From the NCBI RefSeq assembly GCF_014844055.1, contig NZ_CP062167.1, positions 2,371,501 to 2,435,500 of the forward strand: DNA of 64,000 bases, written 5' to 3'. A program made the translations under genes and the position numbers. This document shows, piece by piece, positions 18,199-27,738 of the stretch (within the stretch, counting starts at the first letter, position 1; each line of letters begins with the position of its first letter). The stretch comes from Aureimonas sp. OT7. GTDB taxonomy: Bacteria; Pseudomonadota; Alphaproteobacteria; Rhizobiales; Rhizobiaceae. Under the pieces are notes generated by a model that was not told the DNA's origin, did not search any database, and saw only the letters and a list, made by a program, of their open reading frames with translations.

Positions 18199-19452
18199 GT
18201 GCAGACCTTCCGTCACAGTCCGACGCGCCTGGCGGCGCTGTTTAGCATGATGGTACTGGCGGGCTGCGCCGGGGCGCCCGTTGGCGTTCTTGCACCCATT
18301 GCCGCAAACCCCGCCGATTACGGCGCGACCAGGGTGGACATGCTGGTGGCCACCACGCGAGAGGCGGTCGAAGACCCGGCCTTTCTCTTTTCCGGCGAGC
18401 GCGGACCCGATCTCAGCCTCACCGACATGGACATCTCCATCCCGCCGGATAACCGCAGGCGTATCGGCGAGGTGCAATGGCCGCGTCGCCTGCCTCCCAA
18501 TCCGGCGACGGACTTTGCGATCGTCAGGGCGGAGCCGCTTACCGTCGGCCAGAGCCGCGCATGGATGCACGAGAATCTGGGGCCCACCCGGCACGTCATG
18601 GTCTTCGTGCACGGGTTCAACAATCGCTTCGAGGATTCAGTCTACCGCTACGCCCAGATCGTCCACGATTCCAGATCGCAGGTAACGCCCGTTCTTTTCA
18701 CATGGCCGTCCCGCGCCAGCGTCTTCGGCTACAATTACGACAAGGAGAGCACCAACTATTCCCGCGACGCGCTCGAGCAGCTGATGAAGGCCCTGTCGGA
18801 CGACAGCCATGTCGGCGAAATCACCGTCATGGCGCATTCCATGGGAACATGGCTGGCCGTCGAGGCGCTTCGCCAGATGGCCATCCGCGATGGCCGGATC
18901 GCGCCGAAGATCCGGAACGTCATCCTTGCCTCGCCGGACATCGATATCGACGTCTTCCGCAAGCAGTGGGCGCAGTTCGGCGACCACCGCCCGAAATTCA
19001 CGGTCTTCGTCTCGACGGACGACAAGGCGCTCGCCGTCAGCCGGATCATCTCGGGCAATCGCGGACGGCTGGGCGCAGTAAACCCGGCGGAGGAACCCTA
19101 CCGAACGGAGTTCGAGCTGGCCGGCATCGACGTCTACGACCTGACCGGGCAAGGATCGGCGGACTTCCTCAACCATTCGCGCTTCGCCCAGAGCCCGCAG
19201 GTGGTGCAACTGATCGGCCAGCGGCTCGTCAACGGTCAGACGGTAACGGATTCGCGCGTTGGCGTCGGCGAAGCGATCGGAGCGGTGGCGGTCGGCGCTA
19301 CACAAGCCGTGGGGCAGACCGCGTCGGCCGCGATCAGCGTTCCGATCGCGGTGGTCGATCCGACCACGCGCCGCAACCTCGGCGACCAGTTCGATGCCGC
19401 GGCGCAGGCAACGGGCGGCACCCTCGATGCCGCCCGCCCGGACCTGCGCTGA
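18199..19452 (+). CDS. DUF900-type alpha/beta hydrolase lipoprotein
   Basis: 417-residue predicted lipoprotein. An N-terminal signal ends in the lipobox LAGC with Cys23 as the lipidated residue. The hydrolase core has HVMVFVHGFNNRFEDSVYRY (oxyanion-hole region) near 133-152 and the nucleophile elbow MAHSMGTW near 212, matching DUF900. A catalytic aspartate and histidine are expected further on but not assigned with certainty. The C-terminal 70 residues are low-complexity Ala/Gly/Val-rich. The start is GTG at 18199 with GAGGGG upstream. It lies 31 bases after the receiver-kinase gene. The substrate is not known. Confidence 0.78.
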   Translation: MQTFRHSPTRLAALFSMMVLAGCAGAPVGVLAPIAANPADYGATRVDMLVATTREAVEDPAFLFSGERGPDLSLTDMDISIPPDNRRRIGEVQWPRRLPPNPATDFAIVRAEPLTVGQSRAWMHENLGPTRHVMVFVHGFNNRFEDSVYRYAQIVHDSRSQVTPVLFTWPSRASVFGYNYDKESTNYSRDALEQLMKALSDDSHVGEITVMAHSMGTWLAVEALRQMAIRDGRIAPKIRNVILASPDIDIDVFRKQWAQFGDHRPKFTVFVSTDDKALAVSRIISGNRGRLGAVNPAEEPYRTEFELAGIDVYDLTGQGSADFLNHSRFAQSPQVVQLIGQRLVNGQTVTDSRVGVGEAIGAVAVGATQAVGQTASAAISVPIAVVDPTTRRNLGDQFDAAAQATGGTLDAARPDLR

Positions 19453-19459
19453 CGCTGCA

Positions 19460-19999
19460 TCACCATGGGCGCATCCGCCATAAAACGCCGTCGCGCCGCA
19501 CGATACCGTGGTAGAGCGCGGCGGCCACATGGACGAGGATGAACGCCACCAGCACGATCCAGGCCGAGACGTGAACGGACTCCGCCACGCCTGAAATGGC
19601 GTCCGAGCGGGGTACGAGGGAAGGGATGCCCAAGGCGTCCAGCACCTCGACTGGGTAGCCGCCTGCCTTGACGTAAGTGTAGCCGCTGAGACCCATGATG
19701 ACGAGCAGGGTATAGAGTGCGCCGTGGCTGGCACGGGCCGCGGCCACCTGCCATGCCGGCATGGAGGCGGGCAGTGGCGGCGCGGGGCGGGCAACCCGAT
19801 AGGCCAGCCGGGCTGCCACCAGCAGCAGGATCAGCACACCGGTATTCTTGTGAAAGAGGTACAGCATGTCGCGAAGGCTTCGCGACACGTCGTCGCCGGC
19901 CATGGTAAGCCCTGCGGGGATCATGGCAAAGACAAGCAGGGCCACCAGCCAGTGCAGCAGGCGCGCCGGGCCCCGATAGGACGATCCGCCGTCATCCAT
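19460..19999 (-). CDS. Cytochrome b561 family protein
   Basis: 179-residue four-helix membrane cytochrome that binds b-type heme. Conserved histidines lie in LLHWLVALL (about residue 15), LFHKNTGVL (about 48), ARASHGALYTLL (about 89) and ILVHVAAALYHGIV (about 158-165). The family transfers electrons from quinol to a periplasmic acceptor; some members scavenge superoxide. The start at 19999 (MDDGGSSYRG) gives the usual family length. It is convergent with the lipoprotein gene with only 7 bases between stops. Confidence 0.88.
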   Translation of the reverse strand: MDDGGSSYRGPARLLHWLVALLVFAMIPAGLTMAGDDVSRSLRDMLYLFHKNTGVLILLLVAARLAYRVARPAPPLPASMPAWQVAAARASHGALYTLLVIMGLSGYTYVKAGGYPVEVLDALGIPSLVPRSDAISGVAESVHVSAWIVLVAFILVHVAAALYHGIVRRDGVLWRMRPW

Positions 20000-20115
20000 C
20001 GCCCTTGCCTCCCTGCAAGTCCCATCGACGTCACTGGCTGCGGCAGATGGTCCGCGCATTCGCCGATGGCGTCAAGTGCTTGACAAGGCACGGCTTCCAC
20101 GATGAGCCTTATGCG

Positions 20116-20871
20116 ATGGACGATGCCACGCAGAACGGCGGTACGAAAATCGCATACCGCCATGCGGGGGCGCGGGCCGTGCTTGTCCGCTTCCTGCAGG
20201 CCAGCCTTCCGCTGCTGGCCCTTGCGCTGTTTCTGGCGGACCTGCTGACGCCGAGCCGACCCGGCATGGTAACGCTGATCGTCATCGTGCTTCACGGCGC
20301 CGCCACGGCAATTGCAGGATACGGCGTCTGGTCCGCCTATCCCCACGACCGGCTGGGCCGCGCCAATCTGGTGACGCAATTGCGGGCGGCGATGGCCGTT
20401 TCGCTTTCTGCCGGCCTTGTCCATCCGTTTGCGGATCATGCAGCATGGATGGCCGTGACGATTGCGACCGCCAGCCTGCTTCTGGACGGTGTCGACGGAT
20501 GGCTGGCGCGCCGCGACGGCCTGGTTTCCAGCTTCGGCGCACGCTACGACATGGAGGTCGACAGCTTTCTAGCCCTGATGCTTGCCCTGGTGGCCTGGCG
20601 CTCTGCCGGCTGGGGTGCGGAGGTGCTGCTGCTGGGGTTGCCACGCTATGGCTTCATGCTGGCCGCGGCCCTTTTGCCCTTTCTGCGGGGCCCATTGCCC
20701 CACAGCGTTCGGCGCAAGGCCTGCTGCGTCCTGCAGATCGCTGTGCTGATCGTCCTGATCGTGCCCTTGCCCATAGGCGACGTCGCCGGCGGGTTGGCGC
20801 TGCTGGCCGGTGGATGCCTTTATGCGTCGTTCGCCGTCGATATCGTCCATCTTTGGCGTCGTCGCGCCTGA
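20116..20871 (+). CDS. CDP-alcohol phosphatidyltransferase family protein
   Basis: 251-residue membrane enzyme with six or so helices. It carries the full catalytic motif DG-x2-AR-x8-G-x3-D-x3-D, seen as DGWLARRDGLVSSFG and then ARYDMEVD. It transfers a phosphoalcohol from a CDP donor to an acceptor; which pair is unknown. I chose the start at 20116 (MDDATQNGG). An in-frame ATG 111 bases upstream would overlap the b561 promoter region. Its TGA shares a base with the ATG of the sulfatase-like gene, and that gene does the same with the glycosyltransferase, so the three are coupled. Confidence 0.83.
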   Translation: MDDATQNGGTKIAYRHAGARAVLVRFLQASLPLLALALFLADLLTPSRPGMVTLIVIVLHGAATAIAGYGVWSAYPHDRLGRANLVTQLRAAMAVSLSAGLVHPFADHAAWMAVTIATASLLLDGVDGWLARRDGLVSSFGARYDMEVDSFLALMLALVAWRSAGWGAEVLLLGLPRYGFMLAAALLPFLRGPLPHSVRRKACCVLQIAVLIVLIVPLPIGDVAGGLALLAGGCLYASFAVDIVHLWRRRA

Positions 20872-22334
20872 TGGCTCTTTACGCGGTCTGGTTCATTCTC
20901 GCGCTCTGCCTTGTTCTCGTGCCATCACGCACCGGGCGCCGCGCGGCTGCGCCCGCCATCGCCTTCGTGCTTCTGGTTCTGCTCGGTTTCCACCTTGCGG
21001 ACCTTGCGATAGGGGCGGCCTATGGGCGCGCCTTCAACCCGTTCGTTGATGGGCATCTGGCAGAGGCCGGTGCGCGCCTTCTTGCCGGAATGCTCGGGCT
21101 TCCGCTCCTTCTGGTGGTCATTCTGGCCGGCATCGTTGCCCCCGTCTCGGTATTCCTGCTTCTGTGGGCCGTTCTGTCGGCAGCGACGCGTTATGCGGCA
21201 CCCACCCGCCGCGTGCGTGCATGGGCGGCGCTGGCGGCCCTTGCCGCCACCCTTGCCCTGTTCCTGATGCCCGGGGGCGCGGCTGCGATCGGAACAAGGC
21301 TGGCCGAGCTATCGGCTTTCCGCGCCGAGATGGCAGCTTTCGACGCTGCTTCGCGGGATACAGGGCAGTTCGACACGGCTGCGCTGAGCGGGTTGGAGCG
21401 GCGCGACGTCATTCTGGTGCTCGTGGAAAGCTATGGGCGCGCCAGCTTCGACAACCCGCGCTACGCCGGTGCCCATGATGGTATCCGCGCCGCCGCGCAG
21501 GCTGCGGGAGAGGCGGCCGACATCGCGATGATGTCCGGTTGGCTGACCGCGCCCATATCCGGCGGCCAAAGCTGGCTTGCCCATGCGACACTGGCATTCG
21601 GGCTGCGCATCGGCGACCAATGGCGCTACGAGCGGCTTCTTGCCGGTGACCGGCAATCTCTTCTCCAGATCGCCGCACAGGCCGCGTATCATACGGCAGC
21701 CTACATGCCGGCAATTACCATGCCATGGCCCGAAAGCCGGCGCATCGGCTTCGACCGCCTGTTCGCAAGCAGCGACCTCGGCTACGAGGGGCAGAGCTTC
21801 AACTGGGTGACCATGCCGGATCAGTTCACCCTGGAGGCGTTCGAGCGTATTTCAGGCGGGCTGCCGGAGCCGCGCTTCAGCCAGATCGTGCTGATCTCTT
21901 CGCATGCGCCGTTTACCCCCATAGCCCCCATCCTGCCGCGCGAGGATATCGGCGATGGACGCATATTCGATCGATGGGCCAATTCCGGCGATCCACCCGA
22001 TATCGTCTGGCGGGACCCGGAGCGTGTCCGCGACCAGTACCGCGACGCGCTCGGCTATTCCCTGTCCGTCGCTTTCGCGTTCGCGACGCGCCAGGCGCAG
22101 CAGGGCAGGCTGGTGATCGTGGTGGGGGACCATGCGCCTGCCGGCTTTATTTCGCAGATCGACTCGATGGACGTGCCGATGCACGTCTTTGGCCCGGATC
22201 ATCTGCTTGCGCGGATGAGCGAGTGGCGTTGGGCACCGGGCCTGAGGCCCGACGCAGCGCAAACGGCGTGGCCGATGGAGGCGTTTCGCGATCGGTTCGT
22301 CGCGACCTTCGGTATGCAGAAAGGGGCATCCTGA
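20871..22334 (+). CDS. Membrane-anchored sulfatase/alkaline-phosphatase-fold protein
   Basis: 487 residues. The first 150 contain about four membrane helices; the rest is a periplasmic domain with features of the sulfatase/phosphoglycerol-transferase superfamily. These are DVILVLVESYGRASF near residue 175 (metal and nucleophile region), QIVLISSHAPF near 340 and LVIVVGDHAP near 413, whose DHAP resembles the second metal site. It may transfer or hydrolyse a phosphoalcohol head group on a lipid or glycan. It is coupled to the CDP-alcohol phosphotransferase before it and the glycosyltransferase after it. Specificity is not assigned. Confidence 0.7.
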   Translation: MALYAVWFILALCLVLVPSRTGRRAAAPAIAFVLLVLLGFHLADLAIGAAYGRAFNPFVDGHLAEAGARLLAGMLGLPLLLVVILAGIVAPVSVFLLLWAVLSAATRYAAPTRRVRAWAALAALAATLALFLMPGGAAAIGTRLAELSAFRAEMAAFDAASRDTGQFDTAALSGLERRDVILVLVESYGRASFDNPRYAGAHDGIRAAAQAAGEAADIAMMSGWLTAPISGGQSWLAHATLAFGLRIGDQWRYERLLAGDRQSLLQIAAQAAYHTAAYMPAITMPWPESRRIGFDRLFASSDLGYEGQSFNWVTMPDQFTLEAFERISGGLPEPRFSQIVLISSHAPFTPIAPILPREDIGDGRIFDRWANSGDPPDIVWRDPERVRDQYRDALGYSLSVAFAFATRQAQQGRLVIVVGDHAPAGFISQIDSMDVPMHVFGPDHLLARMSEWRWAPGLRPDAAQTAWPMEAFRDRFVATFGMQKGAS

Positions 22335-23389
22335 TGGCATCGCACAAGCTTGCCTTCGCCATACCGGGCGGGCTGGAACAGCGCACCGGCGGGACGATCT
22401 ACGACCTGCGTGTCGTCGAGGCGCTGTCGAGGCAGGGCTGGGATGCGCGGGCCATCGCACTACCGGGCGCCTTCCCCAATCCGTCCGCAACACGGATGCG
22501 CGAGGCGATATCGCTGCTGAGTGCCGTGCCGGGCGATGAGGCGCTGATCGTCGATGGCCTCGCCTTCGGGTCTCTGAATACGGCCGAGTTGGCGCGGCTG
22601 AACCGGCCTGTGATTGCCATGGTGCATCATCCCATCGGGCTGGAGGCGGGTTTGCCGCCCGACCTTGCCTGCATGCTGATTGCGCGGGAGCGCGCCAATC
22701 TGCAACACGCGCGGCATGTCATCGTGCCGAGCGCGCATACGGCAGATATGCTGCGTCGGCAGTTCGACGTTCATGCAGACAGGGTAACCATTGCGCGGCC
22801 CGGATTCGATAACGCGGCTTCTGGCGGGCGAAGTGCGGCGCATTCCCCGCTGATCCTCTCGGTCGGCATTCTTGCCCGGCGCAAGGGGCACGACGTTCTA
22901 CTGGCCGCGCTTGGCGCGCTGACCGACCTCGACTGGCAGGCCGTGCTTGCCGGACGTGCGCACGATCCCGAAACGGCGACCGAGCTTCAGGCCCTGCTTA
23001 GCGCGTTCGGACTTGCGGGCCGGGTGCGCATCGCCGGGGAGGTTCCCGATGATGAACTGGCCGGCCTGTACGGCGCGGCGTCCATTTTTGCGCTGGCCAC
23101 GCGCTATGAGGGCTACGGCATCGTCTTCGGAGAGGCGATGCGTTCCGGCCTGCCCATCGTGTCGTGCCATGTCGGCGCGGTACCCGAAACCGTGCCGAAG
23201 GGGGCCGGCCTTCTGGTGCCGCCGGACGACCCACCTGCCTTTGCTGCAGCCTTGCGCCTGTTGCTCGAGAACGGGCCGCTGCGTCAAGACATGGCCGGTG
23301 CCGCGCATTGCCACGGCGCGGCCCTGACCGGCTGGGACGAAACCGCGCGCATCGTTGCGGGTGTCGTTGCACAAATGGACAAATCCTGA
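22334..23389 (+). CDS. GT4 family glycosyltransferase
   Basis: 351-residue GT-B glycosyltransferase. The N-terminal Rossmann half begins LAFAIPGGLEQRTGGTIYDLR. The C-terminal nucleotide-sugar half has ILSVGILARRKGHDVLLAAL near residue 178 and the family-4 E-x7-E motif within YEGYGIVFGEAMRSGLPIV near 255-275. It is retaining and probably cytoplasmic or membrane-peripheral. ATG at 22334 shares its first base with the sulfatase-like stop. It probably adds a sugar to the lipid or glycan made by this three-gene module. Confidence 0.85.
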   Translation: MASHKLAFAIPGGLEQRTGGTIYDLRVVEALSRQGWDARAIALPGAFPNPSATRMREAISLLSAVPGDEALIVDGLAFGSLNTAELARLNRPVIAMVHHPIGLEAGLPPDLACMLIARERANLQHARHVIVPSAHTADMLRRQFDVHADRVTIARPGFDNAASGGRSAAHSPLILSVGILARRKGHDVLLAALGALTDLDWQAVLAGRAHDPETATELQALLSAFGLAGRVRIAGEVPDDELAGLYGAASIFALATRYEGYGIVFGEAMRSGLPIVSCHVGAVPETVPKGAGLLVPPDDPPAFAAALRLLLENGPLRQDMAGAAHCHGAALTGWDETARIVAGVVAQMDKS

Positions 23390-23392
23390 CCC

Positions 23393-24259
23393 TCAGGCTG
23401 CGAAACGCCGCGCGCCCGCAACGCACAGCACGACGCCGATGGTGGCCAGCCACATGGCCGGGCTTACGGCTTCACCCAGCAGCAGGCCGGCCAGCGCCAA
23501 CCCCATGAAGGGCTGCAGAAGCTGCAACTGCCCGACAGCGGCGACGCCGCCTTGTGCAAGGCCGCGATACCAGAAGACGAAACCGATCAGCATCGAGAAC
23601 AGCGAAACATAGCCAAGGCTTGTCCAGGCCGCTGGCGATATGTCGGCAAGGCTGGCCGGCCACCGCATCGCCGTTGCCATCAGCATCGGCGGCAGCGCCA
23701 CAACCAGCGCCCATGAGATGACCTGCCAGCCGCCCATGCGGCGGGCCAACCGGGCCCCTTCGGCATAGCCGAGCGCGCACAGAACGACCGCCGCGACCAT
23801 GTAGCCATCGGCACGGGACAGCTCTGCCGCGCCGTGCATGAGGGCGAACCCGGCAACGAAAGCACTGCCGAGGCATGCGAAGAGCCAATAGGCCGGCTTT
23901 GGCATCTCGCCCGCCCGGAACACCGCGAAGATCGAGGTGGCGAGCGGCAGCAACCCGATGAAGACGATGGAATGGGCCGACGTCACCGTGCCGAGCGCCA
24001 GTGCGGTCAAAAGCGGAAAGCCGGCAACGACACCCAAGGCCACGATGACGAGCGAGGCGATGTCGCTCTTCTGCGGTGCGCGTGCCCGGGACAGTATCAG
24101 CAGGGCACAGGCGAGAAGCCCGGCGATGGACGCGCGCGCCGTGGTCAAAAACAGAGGGTCGAAGGCCGTTACCGCAATGCGCGTAGCGGGCAGCGAGCCG
24201 GAAAAGATGGCAACCCCGATGAAGCCGTTGACGAGGCCCTGTAACCGATCTCCGTGCAT
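23393..24259 (-). CDS. EamA/DMT-superfamily transporter
   Basis: 288-residue membrane protein with about ten helices and two EamA repeats. It is probably an exporter of a small metabolite or amino acid. The start at 24259 (MHGDRLQG) is supported by a strong AAGGAGG six bases upstream. It ends four bases from the stop of the convergent glycosyltransferase. It is divergent from a MocR-type regulator, which in other genomes commonly controls an adjacent transporter. Confidence 0.85.
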   Translation of the reverse strand: MHGDRLQGLVNGFIGVAIFSGSLPATRIAVTAFDPLFLTTARASIAGLLACALLILSRARAPQKSDIASLVIVALGVVAGFPLLTALALGTVTSAHSIVFIGLLPLATSIFAVFRAGEMPKPAYWLFACLGSAFVAGFALMHGAAELSRADGYMVAAVVLCALGYAEGARLARRMGGWQVISWALVVALPPMLMATAMRWPASLADISPAAWTSLGYVSLFSMLIGFVFWYRGLAQGGVAAVGQLQLLQPFMGLALAGLLLGEAVSPAMWLATIGVVLCVAGARRFAA

Positions 24260-24319
24260 GAGCACCTCCTTCCTGCCGTTCGTCCCGCAATAGCGGGGCT
24301 GGCACAGGCGGCACAGACA

Positions 24320-24350
24320 CAATACGGTACGGTTTGACAGAACTGTATTG
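24320..24350. promoter_or_regulatory. Inverted repeat between DMT transporter and MocR gene
   Basis: CAATACGGT (24320-24328) and ACTGTATTG (24342-24350) form an inverted repeat matching at 8 of 9 positions, with 13 bases between the arms. It lies 61 bases from the transporter start and 19 from the MocR start. A TTGACA at 24334-24339 lies in the loop. It is a plausible operator for the adjacent MocR regulator; this is inference from position and symmetry. Confidence 0.45.
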
Positions 24351-24368
24351 GTTTCAAGGGCAACACAG

Positions 24369-25742
24369 ATGGTGCGTGGGCAGACGGCGAAGGTGATGGA
24401 TGCGGTGCGCGCGCGCATCGAGGGACGCAGCCTTGCACCGGGCGCCCGTCTGCCATCGGTGCGGGCGGAGGCGAGGGCATCCGGCGTCTCCGTTTCGACT
24501 GTCGTGGAGGCGTATGAGAGGCTGGTCGCGGAAGGGCTTATCCGGTCCCGGCCGGGTTCAGGCTTCTATGTGTCGGCATCTGCCGCGCCTCTGATGCTGA
24601 AGGCTGTCGCGCCACGCCGGGACAGGGCGATCGACCCCTTCTGGATATCGCGCCAGTCGCTGGAGGCGGCACCCGGAACGTCGATGCCGGGGTGCGGATG
24701 GTTGCCTGCGGACTGGATGTTCGAAGGCGGGTTGCGCCGTGCCTTGCGCAAGGTCGCACGCGGTAATGCCGTGGAGCTGGCCGATTATGGCTCGCCGCTT
24801 GGCCTCGAGCCGTTGCGCGCGCTGCTGGCGCGGCGTCTGCTTGCGCTTTCGATCCCGGCCGCGACCGACCGGATCATGCTGACGGAGTCCGGCACGCAGG
24901 CGATCGACCTCGTCTGCCGCCTGTTGATCGAACCCGGCGACGCAGTTCTGGTGGACGATCCCTGCTACTTCAATTTCCACGCTCTGCTGCGGGCGCATCG
25001 CGCGCGCATCGTCGGCGTGCCATATGGCCCGGATGGGCCGGATACCGCGGCGATGGAGACGATTATCGCGCAGGAGCGGCCGCGCCTCTACATCACCAAT
25101 TCGGCGATCCATAATCCGACCGGCGCAACCCTTTCCCCTGCCACGGCGCACAAGGTTCTGTCGCTTGCCGACAAAGCCCGGATGACGATCGTGGAAGACG
25201 ACATCTTCGGCGATTTCGAACAGGAGCCGGCAACGCGGCTTGCCGCGCTGGACGGACTGGACCGCGTCATCTGCATCGGCAGTTTTTCCAAGAGCGTGTC
25301 GGCTTCGGTCCGCTGCGGCTATGTCGCGGCGCGGCCCGACTGGCTGGACGGCCTGATCGACATGAAGATCGCCACCAGCTTCGGCGGCGGACGGATGGCC
25401 GCCGCATTGCTTTACGAGACCCTGTCCGATGGCGCCTACCGGCGCCACATGGAAGAGGTGCGCCGCAAGCTCGGCCGCGCCATGGACCGGACCATCGCGC
25501 GGTTGGAGCGGCTGGGGTTCACCTTGGAGCTGCGCCCCAGAGCAGGGATGTTCGTCTGGTGCCGGCTGCCGCATGGGGCAGATGCCGGGCACATCGCCGC
25601 GCACTGCCTGGGCGATGGTGTCGTTCTGGCCCCCGGCAACGCATTCAGCCTCACCGGGGCAGCATCGCAGTTCATGCGGTTCAACGTCGCCCAATGTGGC
25701 GACGACAGCATATTCGCCAGCCTGGAGCGGGCGTTGCGCTGA
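24369..25742 (+). CDS. MocR/PdxR-type transcriptional regulator with aminotransferase domain
   Basis: 457 residues: a GntR winged-helix at about 1-70 (PGARLPSVRAEARASGVSVS) fused to a type I aminotransferase-like domain from about 110. The PLP-binding lysine is in GSFSKSVSAS near residue 315, and NSAIHNPTGATL precedes it. Such proteins sense PLP or an amino acid and usually are not aminotransferases. ATG at 24369 has AAGGG eight bases upstream; an earlier in-frame TTG at 24348 is less likely. It is divergent from a DMT transporter that it probably regulates. Confidence 0.85.
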   Translation: MVRGQTAKVMDAVRARIEGRSLAPGARLPSVRAEARASGVSVSTVVEAYERLVAEGLIRSRPGSGFYVSASAAPLMLKAVAPRRDRAIDPFWISRQSLEAAPGTSMPGCGWLPADWMFEGGLRRALRKVARGNAVELADYGSPLGLEPLRALLARRLLALSIPAATDRIMLTESGTQAIDLVCRLLIEPGDAVLVDDPCYFNFHALLRAHRARIVGVPYGPDGPDTAAMETIIAQERPRLYITNSAIHNPTGATLSPATAHKVLSLADKARMTIVEDDIFGDFEQEPATRLAALDGLDRVICIGSFSKSVSASVRCGYVAARPDWLDGLIDMKIATSFGGGRMAAALLYETLSDGAYRRHMEEVRRKLGRAMDRTIARLERLGFTLELRPRAGMFVWCRLPHGADAGHIAAHCLGDGVVLAPGNAFSLTGAASQFMRFNVAQCGDDSIFASLERALR

Positions 25743-25743
25743 C

Positions 25744-27738
25744 CTATTCGGGGTCGGGCGCGCTGGCATACAGCGCCGTGGCCGGCGCGCTGGTCAGAAG
25801 CTGGTACGCCTCGAACTGGGCCAGCACATCGGCCTGTATCTCCTCCCGCCGGAAGCCCATGACGTCGTAGCCACGACTGTTATCGGAGAAGAAGGTGCGG
25901 GCAAGCCAGACCTGCGAGCGCTTCCGCTCCGGCCGTGTCACCTCGGCAGCCGAGAAGGCGACGGCCAGATGCGTTTCCGGATGGACGCCGTACTGGAAAT
26001 TGCGCGTCGCGCTGGACGTGACCGTCAGCATGACGCCGCCATCGTCGGGCGAGCGGATGACATCGGCATCGACCCCGCGCACGTTGAGCGCATTCTTGAC
26101 ATCCTGAAGAGCCGGCTCGACCGTCTTGTCGATGAAGCGCAACACGTCGTCCCGGGTCGGGTCTGTCAGCATCCACTGCAGGCGCTCCTGCCAGTTCATG
26201 CTGCGTGCCGGGATGGCCGGCCGCGCATGCTTGCGCATGGTCGCGCGGGCGACATCCGCCTTCATGCCCTTGAGCAGGCCGAAAGAGAGCAGCAGGAGGA
26301 TGATGGCAAAGGGCAGCGCGCTGATGAGCGTCATCGTCTGCAGGGCCGTCAGCCCGCCGGCCAGCAGCAGCAGGGCGGCGACCAGCCCCTCCAGCCCGCA
26401 CCAGTAGATGCGCTGCCAGACCGGCGTTTCTTCGGTGCCGCCCGACGCGATCGTATCCACCACCATCGATCCGGAGTCCGACGAGGTCACGAAGAAGACG
26501 GCGACGAGGATGATACCGAGCGTCGAGGTCAGGGCCGTGAGGGGCAGGTACTCGAAGAACTGGAACAGCGCCACCGAGATATCTGCGCCAACCGCTGCTG
26601 AAATGGCGCCGTTTGCCACCCCCATGTCGAGGCTTATCGCGGTGTTGCCGAAGACGGCCATCCAGAAGAAGGTGAAGGCCGAGGGGACGAAAAGAACGCC
26701 GACGACGAATTCGCGCACTGTCCGCCCGCGTGAGATGCGGGCGATGAACATGCCGACGAAAGGCGACCAGGAAATCCACCAGGCCCAGTAGAACAGGGTC
26801 CAGTTGCTGACCCAGTCTCGCGGCTCGTAGGCGTAGAGCGTGAAGGTACGCTCCAGGATCGTATCGAGATAGGTGCCGATATTCTGCACGAAGGCGCGGA
26901 AGATGAATTCCGTCGGGCCCATCACCAGCACGAAGAGCATCAGGATGATGGCAAGGATCAGATTGCCTTCCGACAGTCGGCGGATGCCGACATCGAGGCC
27001 GGAGACCACGGACAGCGTCGCCATGGCGGTGACGACGACGATCAGGATAACCTGGATCGTCGCGGTCTGCGGCACACCGAGAAGGTAGTTCAGGCCCGCA
27101 TTGATCTGCAGCACGCCAAGCCCCAGCGAGGTGGCGATGCCGAACAGGGTGCCGCAGATTGCGAAGATATCGACGGCATGGCCCAGCGGTCCGTTGATCC
27201 GCTCCTGCAGCAGCGGATAGAAACCGGAGCGGATGGTCAGCGGCAGGTTGTAGCGAAACGAGAAGTAGGCCAGCGACAGACCGACGACGGCGTAGATGGA
27301 CCAGGCATGCACGCCCCAGTGAAAGTAGGTGATTGCCATCGCCTGACGGGCTGCCTGGAAGGTGCCGGGCGAGGCTTCCGGCGGCACGGAATAGTGCAGG
27401 ATCGGCTCCGCCACCGCATAGAACATCAGTCCTATGCCCATGCCGGCGGCAAACAGCATCGCAAGCCAGGTCAGATAGGGATAATCCGGGTCGGCATCGT
27501 CACTGCCCAGCTTCAGGTCGCCATAGCGGCTGATGGCAAGGTAGAGCGCAAAGAACAGGAAGATGCCGACGGACAGGAGGTAGAACCAGCCGAACGTGTC
27601 CAGCACCCAGGCTTGCGCTGTCTTGAAGATCCTGTCCGCGTCTGTCGGGAAGACGATGCCGATCATCACCATGACGATGATAATCGCGCTTGAAATGAAG
27701 AAGACGGGTTTGTTGATGGTTGTCGTCTGGGCGCTCAT
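25744..27738 (-). CDS. BCCT family betaine/choline/carnitine-type transporter
   Basis: 664-residue secondary transporter with 12 helices and a large cytoplasmic C-terminal extension of about 140 residues, as in BetT-type members. Family markers are GMGIGLMFYAVAEP near 95-110, AITYFHWGVHAWSIYAVVGL near 135 and the substrate-box tryptophans in WTLFYWAWWISWSPFVGMFIA near 325. The C-terminal domain resembles BetT_C and may have an osmosensing role. The start at 27738 (MSAQTTTINK) is preferred over a 35-codon upstream extension. The substrate (choline, betaine or another compound) cannot be read from sequence. Confidence 0.88.
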   Translation of the reverse strand: MSAQTTTINKPVFFISSAIIIVMVMIGIVFPTDADRIFKTAQAWVLDTFGWFYLLSVGIFLFFALYLAISRYGDLKLGSDDADPDYPYLTWLAMLFAAGMGIGLMFYAVAEPILHYSVPPEASPGTFQAARQAMAITYFHWGVHAWSIYAVVGLSLAYFSFRYNLPLTIRSGFYPLLQERINGPLGHAVDIFAICGTLFGIATSLGLGVLQINAGLNYLLGVPQTATIQVILIVVVTAMATLSVVSGLDVGIRRLSEGNLILAIILMLFVLVMGPTEFIFRAFVQNIGTYLDTILERTFTLYAYEPRDWVSNWTLFYWAWWISWSPFVGMFIARISRGRTVREFVVGVLFVPSAFTFFWMAVFGNTAISLDMGVANGAISAAVGADISVALFQFFEYLPLTALTSTLGIILVAVFFVTSSDSGSMVVDTIASGGTEETPVWQRIYWCGLEGLVAALLLLAGGLTALQTMTLISALPFAIILLLLSFGLLKGMKADVARATMRKHARPAIPARSMNWQERLQWMLTDPTRDDVLRFIDKTVEPALQDVKNALNVRGVDADVIRSPDDGGVMLTVTSSATRNFQYGVHPETHLAVAFSAAEVTRPERKRSQVWLARTFFSDNSRGYDVMGFRREEIQADVLAQFEAYQLLTSAPATALYASAPDPE

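Noticed and set aside
24334..24362. Sigma-70 promoter for the MocR gene from TTGACA at 24334
   Set aside because: No acceptable -10 at 16-18 bases; the hexamer may be chance within the inverted repeat.
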